A stretch of DNA of 64,000 nt from Muricoccus roseus (GCF_900141905.1 NZ_FQZF01000002.1:419091-483090); one strand, 5' to 3'; counted from the first letter of the stretch, positions 39,843 to 49,646 are shown. Notes: generated from the sequence alone by a model not told the origin. Numbers and translations are program-made.

Positions 39843-40256
39843 TCAACGGCGCGGGCCGCCCAGCCTGGGCTCCATGCGGCGGCCCCCGTCGCGCCCGGCT
39901 TCGGGATAGGCCGGGGGCGGGGGGATGGGGGGAGTCATCCGTGGCGCCCGTTCCTCACGGAAGGCGGGCTCATGGCGGGCCAGCACCGGGGGGTCGTCAT
40001 AGGTTTCCTCGGCGGGGCTGGTGCGGCGCCGCAGCGCGGCGGGCTCCGGGAGGCGCAGGGCGAGGCTGCGGATTTCCTGCTGCACATCGTCGAGCTGGGC
40101 CTCGATCGCGTCCAGCCGCGACTTCAGGCCGAAGACGCTGAAGGGCATCATCAGGAAGGCGGCGAGGAAAAGCAGGCCGAGGAGCAGGACGACGAGGCCG
40201 CTCCATTCCGGCAGGCCCGGAATGGCGAGCCTGGTGACGAATTCCGAATCCAGCAC
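39843..40256 (-). CDS. Membrane-anchored coiled-coil protein of unknown function
   Basis: A 137-residue protein starting with GTG. One hydrophobic helix at about residues 20-42 is followed by a short coiled coil (LKSRLDAIEAQLDDVQQEIR) and a Pro/Arg-rich, probably disordered tail. The family is not recognised. Its stop lies 4 bases from the convergent tautomerase stop, and it follows moaA by 23 bases on the same strand, which may be chance. Confidence 0.55.
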   Translation of the reverse strand: MLDSEFVTRLAIPGLPEWSGLVVLLLGLLFLAAFLMMPFSVFGLKSRLDAIEAQLDDVQQEIRSLALRLPEPAALRRRTSPAEETYDDPPVLARHEPAFREERAPRMTPPIPPPPAYPEAGRDGGRRMEPRLGGPRR

Positions 40257-40279
40257 GCCGTGCCGTTCCCTTGCCTGGG

Positions 40280-41269
40280 TTACCCGCCGGTCACGCTCAT
40301 ATGGCGGCCGACCGAGGGACGCTGCTCCCGCCCGATGACGAAGTCATGCCCCTTCGGCTTGCGGGCAATGGCGGAGAGGATGACTTCCCGCAAGCCCGCA
40401 TCATCGACCGAGGGGTCGCGGAGCGGGGCGCGCAGGTCCGCCGCATCCTCCTGGCCCAGGCACATGTACAGGGTGCCGGTGCAGGTCAGCCGCACGCGGT
40501 TGCACGATTCGCAGAAGTTGTGGCTCATCGGCGTGATGAAGCCGATCCGCCGGCCGGTCTCCTGCACCGTCTCGTAACGGGCGGGCCCGCCTGTCTGGTG
40601 GGTGCTGGGCAGCAGGGTCCAGTTCTGCGCGATGCGGCGGCGGACGGTGGAGAGGGGCAGGTACTGGTCCGTCCGGTCGCCCGAGATGTCGCCCATCGGC
40701 ATCGTCTCGATCAGCGTCAGGTCGAAGCCATGCTCGCCGCACCAGGCGATCATGCGGTCGTATTCGTGCTCGTTCACGCCCTTCAGCGCCACGGCATTGA
40801 TCTTCACCCCCAGCCCGGCGGCTTTAGCGGCGAAGATCCCGTCCAGCGTCTGCTCCAGCTTTCCCCAGCGCGTGACCGCGGCGAAGGTGTCCGGGTCCAG
40901 CGTGTCCATGGAGACGTTGATGCGGCGGACGCCGGCCTTGAACAGGTCCTCGGCCATCTTCGTCAGCTGGGTGCCGTTGGTGGTCACGGTGAGCTCGCGC
41001 AGGCCCCCATCGCCAATCCGGCGGCCGAGGCCCTGAAAGAGCTGCATCACGCCACGCCGGACCAGGGGCTCGCCGCCCGTGAGGCGAATCCGGTCCACGC
41101 CCAGGTCGATGAAGGCGCCGCAGAGCCTTTCCAGCTCCTCCAGGGTGAGGAGGTCCTTCTTCGGCAGGAAGGTCATGTCCTCCGCCATGCAGTACACGCA
41201 GCGGAGGTCGCACCGATCCGTCACCGAGACGCGGAGGTAGGAGATCCGTCGGCCGAACGGATCGAGCAT
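40280..41269 (-). CDS. moaA: GTP 3',8-cyclase MoaA
   Basis: A 329-residue radical SAM enzyme for the first step of molybdenum cofactor synthesis, converting GTP to 3',8-cyclo-GTP with MoaC acting next. The SAM cluster motif CDLRCVYC is in [18 protein letters not shown] near residues 19-27. [12 protein letters not shown] follows. The second iron-sulfur cluster is in [12 protein letters not shown] with a later Cys, and the C-terminus ends in the conserved Gly-Gly (SVTGG). Length matches the family. Confidence 0.97.
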   Translation of the reverse strand: MLDPFGRRISYLRVSVTDRCDLRCVYCMAEDMTFLPKKDLLTLEELERLCGAFIDLGVDRIRLTGGEPLVRRGVMQLFQGLGRRIGDGGLRELTVTTNGTQLTKMAEDLFKAGVRRINVSMDTLDPDTFAAVTRWGKLEQTLDGIFAAKAAGLGVKINAVALKGVNEHEYDRMIAWCGEHGFDLTLIETMPMGDISGDRTDQYLPLSTVRRRIAQNWTLLPSTHQTGGPARYETVQETGRRIGFITPMSHNFCESCNRVRLTCTGTLYMCLGQEDAADLRAPLRDPSVDDAGLREVILSAIARKPKGHDFVIGREQRPSVGRHMSVTGG

Positions 41270-41375
41270 GGCTGGGGGCGCTCCTGGAACAGAGGAGAGA
41301 TTTGGGCCTCCGACCCCTGTTTGCGCAAGAGCCGGCGGGAACGCCCGGCCCCAACAGCCCCTATCCGAACAGCCT

Positions 41376-42131
41376 TTACCCGAAGAGGGCGATGCCGCCG
41401 GCCGCGATGAGCGCCCCGAAGGCGAAGCGGCGGTACCAGGCCACCGGGATCACATGGAAAAGCCGGGCGCCGAAGCGGACGCAGACGAGGAGCACTGGCA
41501 GCAGGGCGGCCGAGCGGAGCAGGGCAGGGGCATCGACCAAGCCGGCGAGGAGGGGCGGGATGATCGAGGCGATGCCGATCACCCCGAAGAAGAGGATGAA
41601 GTTGGCCCGGTGCCGCCGGGCCTCCTCCGGCCCCGAGAGGAAGTAGAGGATGACGGGCGGGCCGGACATGCCGGTGGAGCCCTTAAGCAGCCCGCTGATC
41701 GCACCGACGACGAGGTTGAGGCTCAATGGCCTGGCCCCGTGATAGCGCCAGGGGGAGAGCAGGATGAAGCCGAAGACGAGCACGAGTGCCCCGATCGCGC
41801 GGCGGAGGCTGACCCCGTCGGCCGCGAGCAGGACGAGCGAGCCCAGCGGCATGGCGATGATAGCCGCGAGGCCGATCGGCACGACCATGCGCCGGTCCGC
41901 CTCCCCGATCGCGCGCGGGAGGAGCTGGGCGGAGACCACCAGTTCCACCAGCAGCACGATGGGCACCCCGGCCCGCGGGCCCCAGAGGGTGGAGAAGACG
42001 GGCGCGAGGAGGATGGCGGTCCCGAAACCGGAATAGCCGCGCATGAGCCCCGCGACGGCGGTTGCCAGGGCGGCGAGGAGGAAAGCCGGGTTCAGGACCG
42101 ACTCGGCCGCCACGGTGAGGAGTTCGCTCAA
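41376..42131 (-). CDS. Sulfite exporter TauE/SafE family protein
   Basis: A 251-residue membrane protein with about eight hydrophobic helices. The duplicated TSUP signature is visible as [20 protein letters not shown] near residue 27 and [21 protein letters not shown] near residue 145. TSUP proteins export sulfite, sulfoacetate or other small organic anions; the substrate here is not evident. It starts with TTG overlapping the stop of the upstream DUF3553 gene (TTGA). Confidence 0.88.
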   Translation of the reverse strand: MSELLTVAAESVLNPAFLLAALATAVAGLMRGYSGFGTAILLAPVFSTLWGPRAGVPIVLLVELVVSAQLLPRAIGEADRRMVVPIGLAAIIAMPLGSLVLLAADGVSLRRAIGALVLVFGFILLSPWRYHGARPLSLNLVVGAISGLLKGSTGMSGPPVILYFLSGPEEARRHRANFILFFGVIGIASIIPPLLAGLVDAPALLRSAALLPVLLVCVRFGARLFHVIPVAWYRRFAFGALIAAGGIALFG

Positions 42132-42310
42132 GCCCCCGGCCCGTCCACGATATCCAGGGTTGTGTTGGCCGTGTTGATCAGCAACTTTCCCGCGTGCTCG
42201 AAATTCACGGTCACGCGATCGCCCACCACGGATTGGACCTGGCCGATGCCCCAGTCAGGACGTGCGGGGTGCTGCACCGTCTGCCCTGGCTCGAAGATGC
42301 TGTCCGGCAT
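42128..42310 (-). CDS. DUF3553 domain-containing protein
   Basis: A 60-residue protein: FEPGQTVQHPARPDWGIGQV, then QSVVGDRVTVNFEHAGKLL. The pattern of a small beta barrel with a P-x-WGxGxV motif matches the DUF3553 domain, which also occurs appended to UvrD/Rep-type helicases and resembles CarD-like Tudor folds. A role in nucleic-acid or polymerase binding is possible. An upstream in-frame ATG would add eight residues. It is coupled to the TSUP gene. Confidence 0.75.
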   Translation of the reverse strand: MPDSIFEPGQTVQHPARPDWGIGQVQSVVGDRVTVNFEHAGKLLINTANTTLDIVDGPGA

Positions 42311-42431
42311 GGCTTGGTTCGCCCCCTGTCGCATCGGCCGGGCACCAGGGCTGCTTTCCCTCGCCTCGAGGCTTTACTAGCCATCAAGCAGGGCGGGCGC
42401 ACAAGCGGCATGCCCCTTCAGGAGCGCCCTT

Positions 42432-43040
42432 ATGGATGTGGTTACCCTGGCGCAGGACATGTGCGCGCGGATCTGTCACGACCTGGGCGGTCCGCTCGGG
42501 GTGTTGTCGGGCGCGCTCGACCTGGCCGAGGTGGCGCCGGACGAGGCGCTCTCCGTGGCGCGTGAGGGGGCGGAGGCCATGCGGCGCCGCCTGCGGCTAT
42601 GGCGCGCGGCGGCGGGGGCCGGTACCGGCCCCCTCGGCCGGGAGGGAATGGCGGAGCTGCTCGACGGCGCGCTGGCAAACGGGCGCGTGACCGTGGATCT
42701 CTCAGGTCTGCCGGACGAACCCCTGCCGGCCCCCCTTGCCCAAGCCGCGCTGGTCGCCGCCATGATGGGCGGGGAGGCTCTGCCGCGTGGCGGGGTGGTG
42801 CATCTGGCCGGGGGGGAGTCGGGACTGGCCGTCTGGCCGGAGGGCCGCGGCGCCGCCTGGCCGACCGCCCTGACGGCGGTGTTGGCGGGGCAGGCCGTGG
42901 CCGGCCCGCGGGACGTGCTGGCGCCGCTGCTGGCGCAGGTCGCCCAGGCTGCCGGAATGCACATGACCCTCGCCCTCGGCGGCAACGAGGCGATCGCGCC
43001 GCTCACGCTGCTGCCCGCGGGGGCATCGGACAAGGCCTGA
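42432..43040 (+). CDS. chpT: Histidine phosphotransferase ChpT
   Basis: A 202-residue protein whose N-terminal helix pair carries the phosphoacceptor His in ARICHDLGGPLGVLSGALDL (His16), the ChpT/HPtr motif. The C-terminal half resembles a degenerate HATPase-like domain, as in ChpT, and lacks ATP-binding boxes. In Caulobacter ChpT passes phosphate from CckA to CtrA and CpdR. Here ctrA lies 6 kb away beyond the chemotaxis genes, which supports the call. An AGGAG site precedes the ATG. It starts 121 bases from the divergent DUF3553 gene. Confidence 0.88.
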   Translation: MDVVTLAQDMCARICHDLGGPLGVLSGALDLAEVAPDEALSVAREGAEAMRRRLRLWRAAAGAGTGPLGREGMAELLDGALANGRVTVDLSGLPDEPLPAPLAQAALVAAMMGGEALPRGGVVHLAGGESGLAVWPEGRGAAWPTALTAVLAGQAVAGPRDVLAPLLAQVAQAAGMHMTLALGGNEAIAPLTLLPAGASDKA

Positions 43041-43124
43041 CGCGCCGCGCCCGGAGGGGGCGGCTTTACGGAATCTTCGTGTCCAGCGGCGATCCTGACG
43101 GAACAGACCGATCGCGGGGTTCCG

Positions 43125-45854
43125 ATGGACGACTTGATCGCCGACTTCCTGACCGAGACGGGCGAGGGGCTGGCCGGGCTGGATGCCGCCCTGCTCCGCC
43201 TGGAGAAGCACCCGGACGATCCGCAGACGATCGGCGAGATCTTCCGGCTGATCCACACGATCAAGGGCACCTGCGGCTTCCTCGGTCTCTCCCGCCTGGA
43301 GAAGGTGGCCCATGCCGGGGAGAACGTGCTCGGCCGCTATCGCGACGGCTCGCTGCCCGTCACCTCCGAGGGCGTCTCGCTGATCCTGCGCGTCGTGGAC
43401 CGGGTGCGGGAGATCATGGGCGGGCTGGAGGCCACCGGGGCCGAGCCGGCCGGCGATGACTCCGCCATTATCGCGGAGCTGGATGCGGTGTTCGCGGGCA
43501 AGGCGCTGGCTGCGGAAGCCGCGCCGGAACCGGCCGCGCCCGTGGCGGCCGAAGGGGGCAAGGCACGACGGAGCCGGGCCAAGCCCGCGGCGGCCAAGCT
43601 GCCCGAGACCATGGCGGAGCCACTCGCCCAGGCGCAGCCCGTGACGAAGGCGACGAAGACGACGGCGGCGAAGGCCAGCCCCGCGCGGCCGCGGCGCAAC
43701 GCCGCGCCGAAGGTGGTGGAGGCCCCGCCCGCCGAGGCGGTCGCGCGGCCCGAGCCCACTCCGGCCCCCGCCGCCGTGGCCACGGCCGCCGCGCCGGATG
43801 CCGCTGCGGCCCCGGCGGGCGAGGCCGTGGCGGTCGCCCAGACGCTCCGCGTGAACGTGGATGTGCTGGAAAGCCTGATGACGCTCGTCAGCGAGCTGGT
43901 GCTCACGCGCAACCAGCTCCTGCAGCTTTCCCGTGCACGGGAGGACAGCGCGCTGACCGGGCCGCTGCAACGGCTGTCGCACATCACCTCCGAATTGCAG
44001 GAGGGCGTGATGAAGACGCGCATGCAGCCGATCGGCAATGCGTGGAAGGGCCTTCCGCGGCTGGTACGCGATCTCGCGCGCGAGCTGGGCAAGAAGATCG
44101 AGCTGGACATGCGCGGCGCAGAGACGGAGCTGGACCGTCAGGTGTTGGAGATGATCCGCGACCCGCTGACCCATATGGTCCGCAACTCCGGCGACCATGG
44201 GCTGGAAGGCCCGGCCGAGCGGCGCGAGGCCGGAAAGCCGGAAGCGGGCCGCATCACCCTCGATGCCTATCACGAGGGTGGCCACATCATCATCGAGGTG
44301 GGCGATGACGGGCGCGGCCTGCCCGTGGAGAAGATCCGCGCCAAGGCGCTCGCCCAGGGCCTGGCGACGGAGCAGGAGCTGGCGGGAATGGGGGAGCGCG
44401 ACATTCAGCGCTTCATCTTCCGCGCCGGCTTCTCGACGGCGGCCGCCGTGACCTCGGTCTCCGGCCGGGGCGTCGGCATGGACGTGGTGCGCACGAATGT
44501 CGAGAAGATCGGCGGCACCATCGACCTGCGCTCGCGCGAGGGGAAGGGCACGACCTTCCTCATCAAGATCCCGCTCACCCTCGCCATCGTCTCCGCCCTG
44601 ATCGTCGAGGCCGGGGGCGAGCGCTTCGCCATTCCGCAGATCGGCGTGGTGGAGCTGGTGCGCGCGGGCGACGGCGTGACCCACATCAAGGACGCGCCGG
44701 TGCTCCGGCTGCGCGACCGCCTCTTGCCGCTGGTCTCGCTCTCCCGCCTGTTGCGGCTGGAGGACAAGCCGGATGCGGAGCATGGCGGCTTCGTGGTGGT
44801 CACGCAGGTCGGCCAGAACCTGTTCGGCATCATCGTGGACCGCGTCTTCGACACGGAGGAGATCGTGGTGAAGCCGGTGGCGCCCATCCTGCGCCATGTG
44901 ACGATGTTCAGCGGCAACACCATCCTCGGCGACGGCAGCGTCATCATGATCCTCGACCCCAACGGGATCGCGCGGGCGACCGGCGTGGGCGCCGAGGGCG
45001 TGCAGGAGGACCGGCGCGGCGCGGCGGTCACGAGCACCTCCTCCACCGAGAAGATGTCCCTGCTCCTCTTCCGCGCGGGCAGCGGCGGGCCGCGTGCGGT
45101 GCCGCTGGGCCTGGTCGCGCGGCTGGAGGACCTGCCGGCCGAGCGCATCGAGATGTCGCATGGCCAGCCCGTGGTGCAGTACCGCGGCGCGCTGATGCCG
45201 CTGGTGCCGATCAGCGATGGCTGGGTGCCGCCGGAGCCGGGTGGCCGCCAGGCCGTGCTCGTCTTCAACGATGGCGGGCGGGCCATGGGGCTGGCGGTCG
45301 ATGAAATCCTCGACGTCGTCGAGGAAACGCTGAAGATCGAGAGCGGGCAGGAGCGGTCGGGCTATCTCGGCACGGCCGTGATCGCGGGCCGCGCGACCGA
45401 GGTGATCGACTGCGCCTGGTGGCTGCGTCAGGCCGGGGAGGACTGGTTCGGCCCGCAGCGCCCGGCGGATGCGCGCCGCACCCGGCTCCTGGTCGTGGAG
45501 GACAGCGCCTTCTTCCGCAACATGCTCGTCCCCGCCCTCGGTGCCGCCGGCTTCGAAGTGGTGGCGGCTGCCAGCGGCACACAGGCGCTGAAGCTGCGAG
45601 AGGCGGGCGAGTGCTTCGATGCCATCGTCTCGGATATCGAGATGCCGGAGCTGGACGGGCTCGGGCTCGCGCGGGCCGCGCGGGATGGCGGACCCTGGCA
45701 CGACACCCCGCTGATCGCCCTGACCTCGCACACCGACGACGCGGCCGTGCGGCGGAGCCGCGATGCGGGCTTCGACCGCCATGTGCCGAAGTTCGACCGC
45801 GACGCGCTGCTCGACGTGCTGCGCGGCTGCCTTACCCCCAATGCGCTGCACTGA
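43125..45854 (+). CDS. cheA: Chemotaxis histidine kinase CheA with C-terminal receiver domain
   Basis: A 909-residue hybrid CheA. The Hpt domain has phospho-His in LIHTIKGTCGFLG near residue 44. A roughly 120-residue Ala/Pro/Lys linker takes the place of a clear CheY-binding domain. The dimerisation helices begin at LRVNVDVLESLMTLVSELVL, and the kinase domain has HMVRNSGDHGLEGPAERREA near 350 and VGDDGRGL. CheW-like regulatory sequence follows. A receiver domain occupies residues 787-905 with phospho-Asp in SDIEMPELDG near 837. The appended receiver may serve as a phosphate sink or feedback element. Confidence 0.95.
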   Translation: MDDLIADFLTETGEGLAGLDAALLRLEKHPDDPQTIGEIFRLIHTIKGTCGFLGLSRLEKVAHAGENVLGRYRDGSLPVTSEGVSLILRVVDRVREIMGGLEATGAEPAGDDSAIIAELDAVFAGKALAAEAAPEPAAPVAAEGGKARRSRAKPAAAKLPETMAEPLAQAQPVTKATKTTAAKASPARPRRNAAPKVVEAPPAEAVARPEPTPAPAAVATAAAPDAAAAPAGEAVAVAQTLRVNVDVLESLMTLVSELVLTRNQLLQLSRAREDSALTGPLQRLSHITSELQEGVMKTRMQPIGNAWKGLPRLVRDLARELGKKIELDMRGAETELDRQVLEMIRDPLTHMVRNSGDHGLEGPAERREAGKPEAGRITLDAYHEGGHIIIEVGDDGRGLPVEKIRAKALAQGLATEQELAGMGERDIQRFIFRAGFSTAAAVTSVSGRGVGMDVVRTNVEKIGGTIDLRSREGKGTTFLIKIPLTLAIVSALIVEAGGERFAIPQIGVVELVRAGDGVTHIKDAPVLRLRDRLLPLVSLSRLLRLEDKPDAEHGGFVVVTQVGQNLFGIIVDRVFDTEEIVVKPVAPILRHVTMFSGNTILGDGSVIMILDPNGIARATGVGAEGVQEDRRGAAVTSTSSTEKMSLLLFRAGSGGPRAVPLGLVARLEDLPAERIEMSHGQPVVQYRGALMPLVPISDGWVPPEPGGRQAVLVFNDGGRAMGLAVDEILDVVEETLKIESGQERSGYLGTAVIAGRATEVIDCAWWLRQAGEDWFGPQRPADARRTRLLVVEDSAFFRNMLVPALGAAGFEVVAAASGTQALKLREAGECFDAIVSDIEMPELDGLGLARAARDGGPWHDTPLIALTSHTDDAAVRRSRDAGFDRHVPKFDRDALLDVLRGCLTPNALH

Positions 45855-45866
45855 GTGGAGCCCGCC

Positions 45867-46364
45867 ATGGAAGCCGCCCTTGCCTCTCGTCGCCCCGCCG
45901 CTGTGCCGGCCTCGAGCGAGACCGCCATCCTGACCCTGACCGTCGCCGGGCAGCTCTGCGGCGTGCCGGTTCTGGGGGTGCGCGACATCCTCGGCTCGCA
46001 GGCGATCACGCCTATCCCCCTGGCTCCGCCTGAAGTGGCGGGCGGGTTGAACCTGCGCGGCCGGATCGTCACGGCCGTGGATCTGCGCCGCCGCCTCGGC
46101 CTGCCACCGAGGGAGCCCGGCGCGGGCGCGCCGATGAGCGTGGTGGTGGAGGGTGGCGGCGAACTCTACGCCCTGCTGGCCGATTCCGTGGGCGATGTCC
46201 TCGCCCTGCCGGAATCCAGCCTGGCGCCGAATCCGCCGACGCTGGACCCGCTGTGGCGCGACGTCTGCGCCGGCGTGCACCAGGACCTGCCCGGCGGCAG
46301 CGGGGAGGGGTCGCCCAGCCTTCTCATCATGCTCGACGTCGAGCGCATTCTGGACATCGGATGA
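45867..46364 (+). CDS. cheW: Chemotaxis coupling protein CheW
   Basis: A 165-residue adaptor linking receptors to CheA. The CheW fold is recognisable from LTLTVAGQLCGVPVLGVRDI, PIPLAPPEVAGGLNLRGRIV, VDLRRRLGLP and ALLADSVGDVLALPE. The ATG at 45867 is preferred; a GTG immediately after the cheA stop (45855) would add four residues. It sits in the cheA-W-Y-B-R order with short gaps. Confidence 0.93.
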   Translation: MEAALASRRPAAVPASSETAILTLTVAGQLCGVPVLGVRDILGSQAITPIPLAPPEVAGGLNLRGRIVTAVDLRRRLGLPPREPGAGAPMSVVVEGGGELYALLADSVGDVLALPESSLAPNPPTLDPLWRDVCAGVHQDLPGGSGEGSPSLLIMLDVERILDIG

Positions 46365-46376
46365 GGGGGGCAGGGG

Positions 46377-46757
46377 ATGCTCGACTGTTTGGTGGTGGAC
46401 GACAGCCGCACGGTGCGGCGCGCCGCGCGGCGGATGCTGGAGGCGCGCGGCTTCGCCGTGCGCGAGGCGGAAGACGGACAGCAGGCGCTGGATGCCTGCC
46501 GCGCCGCACTGCCGAAGCTGGTGCTGCTGGACTGGAACATGCCGGTCATGGACGGGATCACCTTCCTGCGCCATGCGCGGAAGGAGTTCGGGCCGGATGA
46601 GCCGCAGATCATGCTGTGCACGACCGAGAGCGACTTCTCCCGGATCGTGACGGCGCTGGAGAGCGGCGCGCAGGAGTACATCATGAAGCCGTTCGACGAC
46701 GAGATCCTCGCCGGCAAGCTCGAAGTGCTGGGGCTGCTGCCCGACGAGGCCGCGTGA
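46377..46757 (+). CDS. cheY: Chemotaxis response regulator CheY
   Basis: A 126-residue single receiver domain that carries the signal from CheA to the flagellar motor. The acidic pair is at Asp8-Asp9 (VVDDSRTVRR), the phospho-Asp at 52 (LLDWNMPVMDG), the Thr in CTTES near 82 and the Lys in IMKPFDDE at 104. There is no output domain. Its stop overlaps the cheB start (GTGA). Confidence 0.95.
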   Translation: MLDCLVVDDSRTVRRAARRMLEARGFAVREAEDGQQALDACRAALPKLVLLDWNMPVMDGITFLRHARKEFGPDEPQIMLCTTESDFSRIVTALESGAQEYIMKPFDDEILAGKLEVLGLLPDEAA

Positions 46758-47902
46758 GCCCCGCGCATTCGGGCGCGCCGCCCCCGGCCACGGCGGGCGA
46801 TCGTCGTGTGCGGGTGATGCTGTGCGATGACAGCGCAACCGTAAGGGGCATCCTCGCCCGGCTCCTGGGCGCGGATCCCGCGATCGAGGTCGTGTCGCGA
46901 GTGGGCGACGGACGCCAGGCGCTGGATGCGCTGCCGACCGCAAGGCCCGATGTGGTTTTGCTCGACCTCGAGATGCCGGTCATGGATGGCATGACGGCGC
47001 TGCCGCTGCTGTTGCGCGCCGAGCCGAGGCCGGTGGTGATCGTCGCGAGTGCGCTGACGCAGCGCGGTGCCGCTGCCGCGATGGCGGCCTTGCGGGCCGG
47101 GGCATCGGACTACATCCCCAAGCCCGGCGCCGCCGGCGGGGGAGCACTCGATCCGGTCTTCCGCGCCGAACTGCTGGAGAAGGTGAAGGGCTGGGCGCGC
47201 ATGCGGCGCAAGCCCGCCGTCAGTGCCGCTGCCCCGACCGCCCCGGCCACACGGGCGGCTCCCCCCGTCACTGCCCCGGGTGCACGACCCGGAGCGCCTC
47301 CGGTGCTGATCGCGGTGGGGTCCTCCACCGGCGGACCCCAGGCCCTGGCTAGTTTCCTGCGCGCGCTGGTTCCGCTACCGCCGATGCCGGTCGTGATCGT
47401 CCAGCACATGCCGGCCGGCTTCACCACGATGCTGGCCGACCATCTGGACCGGGTGGGAGCCTTGCGGGTGGCCGAAGCGAAGGATGGGGAGGCGCTTCTG
47501 GCGGGCCGGGCCTATCTGGCGCCCGGTGACCGGCACCTTCTGGTGGAGCGGAGCCAGGCTGGCCTGGTGGCGCGGCTGCGCGACGATCCGCCGGAGCATT
47601 TCTGCCGTCCGGCGGTGGACCCGATGCTGCGCAGCGCCCAGCGCGCCTGCGAGGGGCGGGTGCTGGCCGTGATTCTGACCGGGATGGGGCAGGACGGGCT
47701 CGCGGGCTGCCGGTCGCTGGCTGCGGCCGGGGCCATGGTGCTGGCCCAGGACGAAGCGTCGTCGGTGGTCTGGGGCATGCCGGGGGCCGTGGCGCGGGCC
47801 GGGATCGCGCGCGAGTTGCTGCCGCCGGACCGGCTGGCTGCGCGGGTTGCGGCGATCGCCGCTGAGGCAGGCATGGGCGAATCGAAGAGGATGGCATCGT
47901 GA
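46754..47902 (+). CDS. cheB: Protein-glutamate methylesterase/glutaminase CheB
   Basis: A 382-residue adaptation enzyme that demethylates or deamidates chemoreceptors. The N-terminal receiver has Asp71 in VLLDLEMPVMDGM. After an Ala/Pro linker, the methylesterase domain has Ser in AVGSSTGGPQAL near 190, His in VQHMPAGFT near 217 and Asp in LTGMGQDGL near 315. The GTG start overlaps the cheY stop, and its own stop overlaps the cheR GTG. Confidence 0.95.
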   Translation: MSPAHSGAPPPATAGDRRVRVMLCDDSATVRGILARLLGADPAIEVVSRVGDGRQALDALPTARPDVVLLDLEMPVMDGMTALPLLLRAEPRPVVIVASALTQRGAAAAMAALRAGASDYIPKPGAAGGGALDPVFRAELLEKVKGWARMRRKPAVSAAAPTAPATRAAPPVTAPGARPGAPPVLIAVGSSTGGPQALASFLRALVPLPPMPVVIVQHMPAGFTTMLADHLDRVGALRVAEAKDGEALLAGRAYLAPGDRHLLVERSQAGLVARLRDDPPEHFCRPAVDPMLRSAQRACEGRVLAVILTGMGQDGLAGCRSLAAAGAMVLAQDEASSVVWGMPGAVARAGIARELLPPDRLAARVAAIAAEAGMGESKRMAS

Positions 47903-48717
47903 GCGGAGCGGCTTTCGAGACGATCGCGTCGCTGGTCCGGACGCGGGCCGGAATCGTGCTGGGGGCCGACAAGGCCTATATGCTGGACACGCGGCTGGGC
48001 GGCCTGATGCGGGAGCTGAGCCTCGCAAGCCTCGACGCCTTGGCCGCGAAGCTGCGCGCGCCGGGATCGGAGCGCCTGGCCGCCGCCGTGACGGAGGCGC
48101 TGACGACGAACGAGTCGTTCTTCTTCCGGGACGGGAAGCCGTTCGAGCATCTGAAGCGCGTGCTGCCGCGGATCGCGGCGGCGCGTGGCCCGGCCCAGAA
48201 GCTGCGCATCTTCTCCGCGGCCTGCTCCACGGGGCAGGAAGCCTATTCCATCGCCATGGTGGCGGAGCAGCTCGGGCTGCTGCCGAGGCTGGAGGTGCTG
48301 GGCACGGATCTCAGCCAGGAGGTGGTGCGGCGCGCGCGGGAAGGGGTCTATTCCCAGTTCGAAGTGCAGCGCGGGCTGCCGGTGCAGATGCTGGTGAAGC
48401 ACTTCAAGCAGGAGGCGGGGCAGTGGCGTGTCTCGCCGGCTCTCCGCGCCGGGGTGCGCTTCGAGACGGGGAACCTGCTGGCCGACCTGCGGCATCTCGG
48501 CAATTTCGACGTGATCTTCTGCCGCAACGTGCTGATCTACTTCGACGCGCCCACCAAGTCGCGCGTGCTTTCCGCCCTTGCCGACCGGCTCGCGCCGGAC
48601 GGGGTCCTCTATCTCGGCGGGGCCGAGACGGTGTTGGGGCTGACGGAGCGCTTCACGATTATCGAGGGCGAGCGCGGCGTCTACGCGCCGGTCGTGCGGA
48701 TGGCTGCCGCCGGTTGA
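47899..48717 (+). CDS. cheR: Chemotaxis protein methyltransferase CheR
   Basis: A 272-residue SAM-dependent enzyme that methylates chemoreceptor glutamates, opposing CheB. An N-terminal helical domain is followed by the methyltransferase core with TTNESFFFRDGKPFEHL, SAACSTGQEAYSIAMV (SAM-binding), LGTDLSQEVVRRAREGVY and FDVIFCRNVLIYFD. The GTG start overlaps cheB. It is the last gene of the che group and is followed by a strong hairpin. Confidence 0.95.
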   Translation: MSGAAFETIASLVRTRAGIVLGADKAYMLDTRLGGLMRELSLASLDALAAKLRAPGSERLAAAVTEALTTNESFFFRDGKPFEHLKRVLPRIAAARGPAQKLRIFSAACSTGQEAYSIAMVAEQLGLLPRLEVLGTDLSQEVVRRAREGVYSQFEVQRGLPVQMLVKHFKQEAGQWRVSPALRAGVRFETGNLLADLRHLGNFDVIFCRNVLIYFDAPTKSRVLSALADRLAPDGVLYLGGAETVLGLTERFTIIEGERGVYAPVVRMAAAG

Positions 48718-48731
48718 AGCAGGTATTGGGC

Positions 48732-48782
48732 GAGCCGGGCAGGGAGGCGCGTGGTTCGCACGCCCTGTTCCCTGCCCGGCTC
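48732..48782. terminator. Long inverted repeat between convergent cheR and ctrA
   Basis: A perfect 14-bp inverted repeat GAGCCGGGCAGGGA/TCCCTGCCCGGCTC (48732-48745 with 48769-48782), enclosing a smaller GCGTG/CACGC hairpin. It lies just past the cheR stop and 34 bases from the ctrA stop, so it probably terminates both convergent transcripts. There is no T-run on either side. Confidence 0.65.
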
Positions 48783-48816
48783 TGCCGCTGAATGGGGTCC
48801 GGGCATGCGCCGCGGC

Positions 48817-49551
48817 TCAGGCCGCGGCGTTGGCCGGAACCGGCGCGGGGAGGATCCCGCCCGTGCGGAACGGCGAGGCCGAGGGGTCGCGCAGCACGTA
48901 GCCCCGGCCCCAGACTGTGCCGATCAGCTCGTCGCAGCCGGCCTGAGCGAGCTTCTTGCGGAGCTTGCAGATGAAGACGTCGATGATCTTCACCTCAGGC
49001 TCGTCCATCCCGCCATAGAGATGGTTCAGGAAGGCCTCCTTCGTCATCACCATGCCCTTGCGCAGGGTGAGGAGTTCCAGGATCGCGTATTCCTTGCCGG
49101 TGAGGTGGACCGGGCGGCCGGCCACGCTCGCCTCGCGGGCGCCGAGGTCGAGGGTGAGGTTGCCGACCGAGACGGTGGGCTGGGCGAAGCCCTTCGCGCG
49201 GCGGACGATGGCCTGGATGCGTGCGATCAGCTCCTGGCTGTCGAAGGGCTTCACGATGAAGTCGTCGGCGCCGAGGCCGAAGCCCTTCACCTTCGCGCCC
49301 GGGCGGGAGAGGCCCGAGAGGATGAGCACCGGGGTCGCCTGCCGGGCGGCGCGAAGGCGGCGGACCACCTCGTAGCCCTCCATGTCCGGCAACATCAGGT
49401 CGAGAATGACGATGTCATAGTCGTAGAGGCGGGCGAGCTCGAGCGCCTCCTCTCCGGTGTCGGCCGCGTCGACGATCATGCCCTGGGTCTTGAGGGTCAG
49501 GGTGATGCCCCGGGCGGTGGTCAGGTCGTCTTCGACAAGTAGGACGCGCAT
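48817..49551 (-). CDS. ctrA: Response regulator transcription factor CtrA
   Basis: A 244-residue OmpR-type regulator closely resembling Caulobacter CtrA. The receiver has EDD at residues 7-9, Asp51 in [20 protein letters not shown] and Lys in [14 protein letters not shown]. The DNA-binding domain contains [40 protein letters not shown] and a [10 protein letters not shown] ending. In many alphaproteobacteria CtrA drives flagellar and chemotaxis genes. The C-terminal extension after the winged helix is Ala/Pro-rich. It lies between che genes and fliI. Confidence 0.96.
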   Translation of the reverse strand: MRVLLVEDDLTTARGITLTLKTQGMIVDAADTGEEALELARLYDYDIVILDLMLPDMEGYEVVRRLRAARQATPVLILSGLSRPGAKVKGFGLGADDFIVKPFDSQELIARIQAIVRRAKGFAQPTVSVGNLTLDLGAREASVAGRPVHLTGKEYAILELLTLRKGMVMTKEAFLNHLYGGMDEPEVKIIDVFICKLRKKLAQAGCDELIGTVWGRGYVLRDPSASPFRTGGILPAPVPANAAA

Positions 49552-49601
49552 CTGTGTTCTCCACTCGTTCCGTAAGCATTAGGACAACTTTTGCGCGAGC
49601 C

Positions 49602-49619
49602 GTGAAGGGGTATTTTCAC
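49602..49619. promoter_or_regulatory. Possible operator in the AT-rich ctrA-fliI spacer
   Basis: An inverted repeat GTGAA-N8-TTCAC lies in the conspicuously AT-rich region between the divergent ctrA and fliI genes. A TATAAA hexamer follows at 49630-49635. I found no TTAA-N7-TTAA CtrA box here. A short imperfect palindrome of this kind could be chance. Confidence 0.35.
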
Positions 49620-49646
49620 TCTTTGGACGTATAAAGACATGAGATT

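Noticed and set aside
42702..46943. A 1413-codon open frame opposite chpT, cheA, cheW and cheY
   Set aside because: It overlaps several well-conserved chemotaxis genes on the other strand, and its sequence is low-complexity Arg/His/Gly without domain-like order.
49552..49646. CtrA box upstream of ctrA or fliI
   Set aside because: I looked for TTAA-N7-TTAA and close variants and found none; also none upstream of chpT or cheA.
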